In this document: piece by piece, positions 57,801 to 64,000 of the stretch
How positions within the stretch are numbered: position 1 is the stretch's first letter
Layout of the letters: every line of letters begins with the position of its first letter
Source: Trachythela sp. YZ-2020
Taxonomy: Eukaryota; Cnidaria; Anthozoa; Malacalcyonacea; Clavulariidae
Assembly (NCBI GenBank): GCA_016169945.1
Contig: JADLSH010000199.1
Coordinates: forward strand, 2,046,001 to 2,110,000
Direction of reading: 5' to 3'
DNA length: 64,000 nt
Position numbers and translations under genes: made by a program
Notes under the pieces: generated by a model
What the model was told of the DNA's origin: nothing
The model's input: only the letters and a program-made list of their open reading frames with translations
Databases searched by the model: none

Positions 57801-60800
57801 CTGAGTTTTTATTCATACTGGATATGAGCTCTATCGGTTTTGAACTGTTCTCCCGATAGAGGTCCAGCAAGTGATGTCCCATTTTGGATCAGTGTTACTA
57901 CAGGAGGAAATCGGTATCCATGCATAAAAACCTGCGATGTTTGGTAGAGTATAAAACTGGAAGCACTTTTCAGATACGCAGCTATTGAGACGATATTAAT
58001 ATAATCAGACTCCTCATATCGCAGGAATTTAACCCATGCAAGTCTCAAAGCCAAAGGTAAAAGACACTATACTATAGACCACAAGGAATATAGCCCATTT
58101 GTATATGCAAGCTATAGGAATCTACAATTCAAACCTTATCTGCGCCATCTAGTTTTGCTTTCGCTTCCTCAATTTCGCTTTGTTTTCTTTCATCTAACTT
58201 CTTCATCTCCGACTATACAAATGATACAAAACACATAAATTGAAATAACGGTTTAATACATTCTATATGTCTAACATGCATGTTTGTATTAGAATTACAG
58301 GCAACTTTGAACAGTTTTTCCAAACGATATTACACAAAAATAAAATATACCGGCTCATCAAATGTTAGGTTCGACGTGTTTGCTGTGAGGATATTAAAAG
58401 TAAAGTTTATATAATATGCAAAAAAAATAAATTGCAGGCAACCCACTTCTAGACAAGTAGTGTCCGTTTTATCATTTTCATTTTTGGTTCTCGCTCGACA
58501 GAATACGATGTTGAAGGTTTTAACATAGTGAAGGTTTAAGCCTGTTATAATGATATCGAAAAAGTATTGCATAAAACATTGCGCGGAACAAATAATTCTC
58601 CAAAACAGGTGTCTTTAATTACATGTACACGTTATTATTAAACTTTCAATAAGTAAATATATGTATATGCGTGCGTGGTCTTCACACGTTTGCACAAAAT
58701 ATAATTGAATTTTATCTCGTTCAAAGAAAAACTCCTAAGACAAGTATTTCTCGTAGCTAACTTTTTAGATATATCCCTCTCACTCTGCGATCGATTAATT
58801 AATATATCAGTTTCAAAATTAAAATAAACACCGTTAAATTTTCATGCGGCGATTTGTAATGACAGATAATATAAGCTTATAAGTAATTAAACACGTAGCC
58901 TGTGTAACAAATAAAGATTATTAATACTTTAGCCTTACAGGCGAATTTCATTTGCCGATAAAGTCAAGTGTTGCTACCGTTAAATATTCGAGAGAAAGCA
59001 ACAAATATATATGTTCAATGCACCCGATAAGGCGATATATGCATGTCCGTAGTTTATGGATTTTCCACAGATAATTTTGCAGTTATACTTAATCGTTATA
59101 CAAAGCGGTTACTTATTCATCAGCTGAGTTAAGTAATTATGAAAGAGCTAGGATAGCATAAGAACATCACAGAGCATGTACTGTACGGGGGGGACTCCCA
59201 AATATAGACTCCCCCCTGGAGTACTGGAGTACCCTTGCATGATCTCATCAACAAGCTAACGGCATATGCCATTTCTCTTAATATTAATAATTGAAAGTTT
59301 CAAACGACTGAGTGAAATATCTATATCTTCAAGTCTAGTTTTTTAATCAGTAAGACAGAAACCGACCGCTCTGTCGATTGACATTGCATTCACACGTTTT
59401 TAATTAGAAACAGTCTAGCACTTAGCGAAGTTTGAAAACGAAATCGAATTGATTGAGTTAAGAGAACCTAGACTAATGTAAAGTGATGTGAAAATAGAGT
59501 GACGGCTGCAAATCCATACAGCGGATATGGAAAATATCAAGTAATATATCATACACGAGAAGGAGTTTATTATAGTGATTTGAAACACCGAAAAGTGTGT
59601 TGAAAAACAAGGCGCTAGCCGAGTCTAACATGCAGGTTTTTGCCTGGGAAGTTAACCATTGCAGTACTGCTAGTCTGACTGAGTGCTGACTGTTGCTACT
59701 AATACTAGCCAGACTAGTCTAGTGCTTAATGCTTTGCAATGCTTTATTCAGTGTTTCACTTTCAACCTTCCTCAATGCCAGTATAAACCCTTCTTCACGG
59801 GTGGTATACCCGCATACCCGCAGCTTTTTTGCAACTATGGTCTATTTGTCATGTGAACAATATTAGGGGTGTGCTCCACCCTCTCCTAGAGATCCGTGCA
59901 GGGCCGTCCTTAGGAATTTTTACACGGGGGTGTAAGGCCATTTCAACCGACTGACAAACAAAAACTTGTACCGACTATAACCTATCGAGTTTCCGTTGGA
60001 GGTCTTCAAATGACGCCCGCTAATATCGCACTCTCATTGCAGAATACAAACACGATGACATAGCAGATATAATGCTATTTTATTAAATTTAGGTGGTTCT
60101 CGCTGATAACATATAAACAAAGCATCTAATATCAACATTGGATTTTAAACTACATTACTATAAGCTACTATTAGTCAACAATATTTATTTGTCTGCCGAC
60201 TAAAATAGTGGTTCTGCCGACTGAAGCTTCGAATAAAAGCTCCTGCTTCAATGGAAATATTTTTCAAGAACCTTACTATGGAAATAGTATGGCAATTCAA
60301 TTTCCTTACCAATTGCCATTTCTATGCATACTATGGATGGAGATTTAGTATGGAAATATAGTGTGGACATACTATTGATTTAGCGATGCAAATACATTTT
60401 CATAGCATGAATTTCACTATTTTTTTCCAGTGCTTCTAAGTTATGCATGAAGCGTTGAATGCAACGATGAACGTCAATTGAATACAAACGTAACACGGCG
60501 TACCTCTCCTTTAAGCTGCATTTTCCTCTGTAAATCTGTAGATCTCTTGTTGTATTCTTGACGATTTCTCACAGTTATTTCTTCCAGTCGAACATGTAAT
60601 TTTTTCGTGTACTAAAACCCGCATTTGAATAATATTAGTATACAGCGTTTTTTGGACAGTTTCATCAGTAAAATATAGCGAAGGCGTTAAAACAAGAAAT
60701 CGCATGCATGGCCAAGGTGCACAGATTCGTTTAGTCTGGTTCCATATGGTCACTGGAAACCCCCTCACCCCTTGCACCCCTACACCCCCACATTATATCC

Positions 60801-63800
60801 ATCCCCGTTCTAGCACATACCATTTTAACTTGATCTTCAGAGATGTCTCGCTTAGTACGGAGATTTCTAAGGACATGCTCAAATGCAGCAATAAACATTG
60901 CTTGACGACTGTTCTCCATTCCACGATCAAGACCTCTCGTTGCTTGTATATCAAGACTAGAAAAGGGAAAATCAATCTCGTGAAAAACGATACTAAACTA
61001 AACTAACTATATTATACGGGATAGCTCTATCGGTTCGAAACTGTCGTCCAGTAAGTACAGGGCTCGAAATAGAAAAAACTTACTTTTCCAGCTCGTTTTC
61101 AGTTTTCTTGGGGTCATCAGAGGAAATGATGTAGATAACGCTTTCCGTTTGGTGGACGCTGAAAAATACCATATGATTATATTATATTAGCTCAGTAGTC
61201 AGAGCGCCGCACCGGTATCGCAGGGCCGCAGATGTTAACCTTGCTTAAACCCACCAACAAAGTAAATGACAATATGCCAAATGAATGCTCAAAATGAAGA
61301 AAGGGCGGAGTGTGGAATACAAAATGGAATTAAAATCGAATGGCTTTTTGACAGACGCCGTTTTCCAAACTCCGTACCCGTACCTCCGTCCTCCGCTGCA
61401 TGCTTCCGTATTCCGCATTCCGTATTTTCCAAAATACCATTGGAAATATTAAAATGCAAATAAGTAGCTTCGTACCTTGTATTTGCGGGAGTAGTGAATG
61501 ACTTGTCCTCGCTTTCTTCCTCTTGAAGTGCTGTATATGTCGTTTTACCGGAGAGCACCTGGTGATATATATAACAAACAGAAATCGTAAGTTATCATCG
61601 ACAGTACACAAGAACCATTTCATCCTGACGTTTGGATTTGATAACACGTTGTTCCGTAATCAAATGTATACTCTTGTAAGGGGCCCAGAGGTGGAAAAAG
61701 TATCGGATCCTGGGAACCTAGTTCCCAGATATATTTTTGGATCAAAACTAGAGTATGGTCTAGTCTAGACTTGTAATGCATTTTGTATTCACTATATCAA
61801 AATGAACACCACTGAATATCAAGAAACATTAAACAACACTCCAATCAGTCCAATGTCAAAATCAATCAATGATCATCATCATTGAACCTCATTAATTATA
61901 AATTATAAGTCTGAAACCCAGGTTCCCAGAAAGAGAAAAACATTTTCCACCTCTGAAGGGGCCGTAATGAGAAACATACAGTCGAGACAGTTGTATTTTC
62001 CCTTCAGAGGTGGAAAAAGTTTCATCAACTCTCAAGGGCCGGTCAAACGAGAACAAGAGTTGCATGAGAGTTGACGGGATATTACCATGCACGCATACCA
62101 GTTAAATGAGCAATTACTCTGATCAAAATTTGAACCAAACATTAAATTGATTAGAGTTGATGAGAGTTGATGAGAGTTGATGAGAGTTGATGAGAGTTGA
62201 TGAGAGTTGATGAGAGTTGATGAGAGTGCATGAGAGTTGGTGAGAGTTGATGAAAGTGCATGAGAGTTGATGAGAGTTGATGAGAGTTGATGAGAGTTGA
62301 TGAGAGTTGATGAGAGTTGATGAGAGTTGATGAGAGTTGATGAGAGTTGATGAGAGTGCATGAGAGTTGATGAGAGTTGATGAGAGTTGATGAGAGTTGA
62401 TGAGAGTTGATGAGAGTTGATGAGAGTTGATGAGAGTTGATGAGAGTTGATGAGAGTGCATGAGAGTTGATGAGAGTTGATGAGAGTTGATGAGAGTTGA
62501 TGAGAGTGCATGAGAGTTGATGAGAGTGCATGAGAGTTGATGAGAGTTGGCGGTCAAGAGCGGGAGTTTGCACAATTCTCAGAGTCTTCCCTGTCTCCTC
62601 ATAAACTCAGATGAGAGTTGGCGGTCCAAACGCGAGAGCGAGTTGCACATCTCAGAGCTCTCATCCTCTCATGAGAGTTGAGAGAGCAAGATTGTTTAAC
62701 TTGCCTACACTTACCCTGTAGTAGGGCACCAATCTTCCTCTCCGACAACATTTGATAAATATACACACGCAGATAAGAATTGTGAGAAAACCGACCAATA
62801 AACCCAGGAATGCACCAAGTGCAAGGAAACTATATAAAGGCTCCTCCTGCAAGAATGTGAAAGAAAGGTGTTTCAATTATACATACATATACATATATTA
62901 TTCAGCTTACTCCCCGTCGGGGCTTTTCAGTGGCCGATTACATCAAGTATCTCGCTTACCTATATTGCGTACTTAGCCTACACTGTATATATTTTACAAC
63001 AATTGTGATATTACTTTCCTAATCTAGATATCCTAACCCACCCAGTCAACTTTCCCTGTGGGAGGAAACCGGAGTGCCCGGAGAAAACCCACGACTTTCG
63101 GTAGAGCGTTGACTTACTCTTTTCACATGATTGTGATGAGTAAAGTCCCCAGCGAGAATCGAACCACAACTCAGAGGTGAAAGGCGCTTGCTCTGACGAC
63201 TGCGCCACCGTTTCAGCTGCCATGTAGTTCTGCTGCCAAAGCTGCCAGAGTTGCTAATTTGTCATGACCCGTTTTTGGATCAGATCGTCCACCATAAAGA
63301 GTTAAGCTATCGGGATTTGTTTTTTTCAAGAAACGTTATAAAGTGAAGTTCTTGCATTAAAATAATACAGTCAATTAAATAGGTTCTCACCCTTTCCTTG
63401 ATTGTGTCATTTCGAGCAACGCATGCATCAGAATTCAATTCAGGGCCATACGCAGGACTGTTTAACTAGATAACAAATGTGAATCAACAAAATGTTGAGA
63501 TGGCCACCACCAACACAGTCATTGATCTGTCTTTCTGGGGTCGGTTGTATAAAAGTCTTAACTACATTTTAACTGCTCGTTTTGTTAACTCTAAAATACG
63601 CGATTCTGATTGGTTAACTTTTGCACCAACCATAGTTCACTTTAACGGGGATAAAAAGCTTCGTCGAAAGTAGTCAATTACCTGTGGACTTCGCCATGTC
63701 ACAGACGCGGATTTCCGTATATATTTTGGTGTCTAAAGTAAAACAGAACAACATACTATAGTGACAACCACTGCCTATATATGGAGTAGTCATCATGGAG

Positions 63801-64000
63801 GTTTGTAGAATGAGAATATTAATCCAGGAGTAAAAGAATGCAACCACTAACCTTGACATTAACTTTAAATTTTGATTTATAGTAAAAATTAACTGTTTCA
63901 CCAACTATAATGAAAATTAGGAATTCAATTATGCTTCAACCTTTATTGGTGGAAAAATCAAGTCCACATGATATTTCCTTACCAGCAATTACAGGAATAT
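45878..64000 (-). CDS. EVC2: limbin (EVC2)-like ciliary protein, 5' end outside the window
   Basis: Thirty exons on the minus strand join in phase and give about 1,050 residues to a TGA ending at 45878. The order is: part of an extracellular region (exons 64000-63391), one membrane segment in exon 62846-62715 (FLALGAFLGLLVGFLTILIC) followed by a Cys/Arg-rich cytoplasmic edge (KCCRRGR), an acidic linker with YIISSDDPKKTENELE, then about 800 residues of charged coiled coil, and a Pro-rich C-terminus. This is the EVC2 layout; human EVC2 has ILSSEDPGSMLQALEEL after its membrane segment, and its LRRLLSVVLPTA resembles LDSVLQVLFPTK here (exon 48131-48043). EVC2 works with EVC at the base of cilia, passing Hedgehog signals from Smoothened. 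The C-terminal human region for EFCAB7/IQCE binding is not recognisable here. EVC and EVC2 are related, so the assignment to EVC2 is likely but not certain. Confidence 0.78.
46243..46376. repeat. 134-bp inverted repeat
   Basis: The arms TTCCGATTCTCCTCCTGACG (46243-) and CGTCAAGAGGAGAATCGGAA (-46376) pair over 30 bp with one mismatch. It lies in the last EVC2-like intron, probably a MITE. Confidence 0.75.
46964..47347. mobile_element. MITE, ~384 bp, ends CAGGGATGCCGGAA
   Basis: The ends CAGGGATGCCGGAA (46964-46977) and TTCCGGCATCCCTG (47334-47347) are exact complements. CAGGCG stands close outside both ends (46958-46963 and 47350-47355). The inside carries repeated GGGGTGC and GCACCC words. 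It sits 63 bp from EVC2-like exon 47410. Confidence 0.75.
47636..47785. mobile_element. MITE, GGTTGTATAAAA ends
   Basis: The left end GGCCGGTTGTATAAAACTCT and right end TTTTTCATACAACCAGCCCC are inverted. TTAACTACATTTTAACT and GTTAACTTT words fill it. A partial copy with the same left end lies at 63536. Confidence 0.75.
47788..47905 (+). mobile_element. SINE E copy with complete tRNA-like head
   Basis: ACTCTGTAGCTCAGTGGTCA and GGTTCAATTCCTGTCAGAGT give both internal Pol III boxes, and the first and last seven bases can pair as an acceptor stem. The leader (CATGAGCTTGTGGTTAGC) is shared with the copy at 16660, so this is a repeat and not a single-copy tRNA gene. Confidence 0.65.
48340..48560 (-). 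mobile_element. SINE B copy
   Basis: It has ATTTATACTGGTCCTAGTGG, AGTGTTACTTTAGGAGGAGA, AAAACCTGTGGTGTTTGGCA, GAGTCAAACTGGAAGCACTG, TGCAGGAATCTAACCCAG and CAGAGGTGAAAG. TATATTGCAGGAATGTCAAA is locally duplicated. Confidence 0.7.
49530..49815. repeat. dispersed repeat D copy
   Basis: It has AGCCTTGGCCAAGCGGGTTCA, TTTTGAAAATATTCTGACAAG, GTAAGTGATGATG, GGTCACTCCACGC and GAGCAGCGC in the family order. It lies in an EVC2-like intron. Confidence 0.55.
50391..50700 (+). mobile_element. SINE A copy
   Basis: The tRNA-like head GGCTTTGGTGGCGCAGTTG lies in the + direction, the core is damaged (CCCTTTTCTCCGGTTCACTC), and the tail ATCACAATGTTGTAAAAATAG to GCGAGATACCTGATGTAATC matches the minus copies at 17925 and 62899. 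Its end reaches within 30 bp of EVC2-like exon 50724. Confidence 0.8.
51715..52095 (+). mobile_element. LINE remnant (RT ORF tail)
   Basis: In broken frames it reads like the end of a non-LTR polyprotein: E-R-T-E-M-K-M-T-G-W, then V-E-A-R-M-R-W-F-E-H, then G-R-Q near the end, followed by GGAACGAAGAAGAAAAAG. It is truncated and inactive, in the EVC2-like intron between exons 51648 and 52201. Confidence 0.6.
55854..56318. mobile_element. foldback element with triplicated GAGAATCATGCACGG arm
   Basis: Arms at 56140-56182 and 56277-56318 (ATACCGNATTGATTTCCGTG, then CATGATTCTCTGTTTCTTAC) are almost exact complements. A third copy of GAGAATCATGCACGG lies at 55857-55871. Between the first and second copies is a small open frame. 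Confidence 0.7.
55899..56099 (+). CDS. small ORF like the N-terminal part of DUF3504/Crypton-type proteins
   Basis: Sixty-six residues begin MSGDNSSTLDFDKEN and continue with RFVLKSDKQVDELVDSVQAE, then STKHKTVYAVVDVFW. That order (a short 'L-x-D-E-L-V' helix, then T-K-x-x-T-x-x-A-V-x-x-F) resembles the start of Crypton-derived recombinase-like proteins that are abundant in marine invertebrates. No recombinase catalytic part follows. It sits between copies of a foldback arm in an EVC2-like intron. It may be cargo of the element, or the first exon of a fragment. The resemblance is weak and from memory. Confidence 0.35.
   Translation: MSGDNSSTLDFDKENNGEKSKQRFVLKSDKQVDELVDSVQAESTKHKTVYAVVDVFWENCNVHKIY
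57359..57673. mobile_element. MITE, 315 bp, GGCCAAAAAAAATTT ends
   Basis: The ends GGCCAAAAAAAATTTATG (57359-) and the complement finishing TTTTTTTTTGGCC (-57673), both with TTTCTGGTCAG next, form 29-bp inverted repeats with a few mismatches. The interior holds AGGCGGCGACGCGGCTTTTT and GGAGGCGGTTTTTTTGG. No long frame is present. Confidence 0.75.
57805..58065 (-). mobile_element. SINE B copy
   Basis: It has CATACTGGATATGAGCTCTA, CCGATAGAGGTCCAGCAAG, CAGTGTTACTACAGGAGGAA, AAACCTGCGATGTTTGGTAG and CGCAGGAATTTAACCC, a nearly complete antisense copy 70 bp from exon 58135. Confidence 0.75.
58213..60503 (-). other. large EVC2-like intron, no gene seen
   Basis: This 2.3-kb intron lies between exons 58212 and 60504. 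It is AT-rich with no convincing exon, repeat array or transposon end. A short inverted stretch, GGGGGGACTCCCAAATATAGACTC, is near 59187. I could not assign more. Confidence 0.5.
61189..61235 (+). mobile_element. SINE E head fragment
   Basis: TAGCTCAGTAGTCAGAGCGCC and TATCGCAGGGCCGCAG match the heads at 16660 and 47788. It stops before the B-box. Confidence 0.6.
62030..62690. repeat. 10-bp satellite (TGAGAGTTGA) inside a MITE-like unit
   Basis: From about 62150 to 62545 the unit TGAGAGTTGA repeats about 39 times, with TGAGAGTGCA variants interspersed. It is flanked by AACGAGAACAAGAGTTGCAT on the left and by TGGCGGTC(A/C)AA and GCGAGAG words plus inverted CTCTCAT words on the right. The same ends without the expansion are at 25375-25550. 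Open frames on the minus strand (a 10-residue repeat INSHQLSSTL) come from the satellite. Confidence 0.9.
62899..63212 (-). mobile_element. SINE A copy
   Basis: Tail first on the plus strand (GCTTACTCCCCGTCGGGGCT, then ACAACAATTGTGATATTACT), then the core (GGAAACCGGAGTGCCCGGAG), then the tRNA-like head ending GACTGCGCCACCG. It is very similar to 17925-18241 in the same orientation. It lies in the intron after the membrane-segment acceptor. Confidence 0.85.
63536..63655. repeat. partial copy of the 47636 MITE
   Basis: GGTCGGTTGTATAAAAGTCT, TTAACTACATTTTAACTGC, GTTAACTCTAAAATACGCGA and ACTTTAAC(G/T) follow the order at 47636-47785, but the right end is lost. It ends 27 bp before EVC2-like exon 63682. 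Confidence 0.65.

Larger units (their letters stand above)
45878..58212 (-). other. EVC2: EVC2-like: coiled-coil and C-terminal exons
   Basis: Exons: 58212-58135, 56693-56580, 55708-55484, 54741-54502, 54138-54081, 53798-53710, 53608-53506, 53110-53001, 52878-52781, 52293-52201, 51648-51540, 51073-50954, 50825-50724, 50245-50120, 49426-49373, 49268-49203, 48956-48762, 48131-48043, 47496-47410, 46768-46709 and 46082-45878. Every junction keeps phase. The heptad-like content is high in Glu, Lys, Gln and Leu throughout to about 48762. The final exon encodes NLPPPEVASSLPP and ends RLAPLDKH. Confidence 0.82.
60504..64000 (-). other. EVC2: EVC2-like: extracellular, membrane and first coiled-coil exons
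   Basis: Exons: 64000(partial)-63983, 63904-63852, 63732-63682, 63465-63391, 62846-62715, 61558-61476, 61158-61084, 60956-60821 and 60611-60504. Phases agree. The first visible exon ends NIPVIA with donor GCTG/GTAAGG at 63983-63981. The gene continues to the right beyond the window, where the signal peptide and most of the extracellular part must lie. Confidence 0.8.

Noticed and set aside
62032..62575. Three long overlapping minus-strand ORFs (140-159 residues) of INSHQLSSTL-type repeats
   Set aside because: The unit length of 10 bases is open in every register and translates to the same peptide in three frames; it is the satellite, not a gene.

Overview
The window is a piece of an intron-rich animal nuclear genome. 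All coding runs are split by GT/AG introns, most exons are 35-250 bp, and the introns are full of tRNA-derived SINEs, foldback elements, LINE tails and a mariner transposon. The gene set (a Pol I factor, a Fanconi anaemia protein, two cilium-linked proteins) fits a metazoan. The AT-rich introns and repeat types suggest an invertebrate. A cnidarian is possible, but nothing here proves it.

Layout from left to right. Positions 847-4911 (minus) hold at least two exons of a long, disordered, Ser/Thr-rich protein I cannot name. Positions 6549-12773 (plus) hold a complete 8-exon TAF1B, the zinc-ribbon/cyclin-fold Pol I initiation factor. Positions 13228-40111 (minus) hold an almost completely traceable FANCI gene of about 49 exons, whose ubiquitin-acceptor lysine and SQ cluster are both conserved. 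Positions 40515-44082 (plus) hold a small CABCOCO1-like (CLAMP family) ciliary gene, divergent from FANCI across 403 bp. Positions 45878 to beyond 64000 (minus) hold an EVC2 (limbin)-like gene of which 30 exons are visible: one membrane segment followed by a very long coiled coil; its 5' end lies outside the window.

TAF1B/FANCI and CABCOCO1/EVC2 are convergent pairs. FANCI/CABCOCO1 is a tight divergent pair that probably shares a promoter. The genes do not form one pathway: TAF1B is nucleolar, FANCI acts in interstrand-crosslink repair, and CABCOCO1 and EVC2 both belong to cilia.

The repeats are the more unusual part. There is a 1,735-bp mariner-type element (26125-27859) with 209-bp inverted repeats that differ at one base, sitting about 10 bp from a FANCI splice donor. 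At least four tRNA-headed SINE families occur, three of which share one core. One SINE head has been multiplied into a 31-bp minisatellite. Many near-perfect palindromes lie in introns, some sharing flanks but not cores. There is also a 10-bp satellite array. Exon coordinates were read by eye from splice signals, reading phase and remembered family similarity; no alignment was run.
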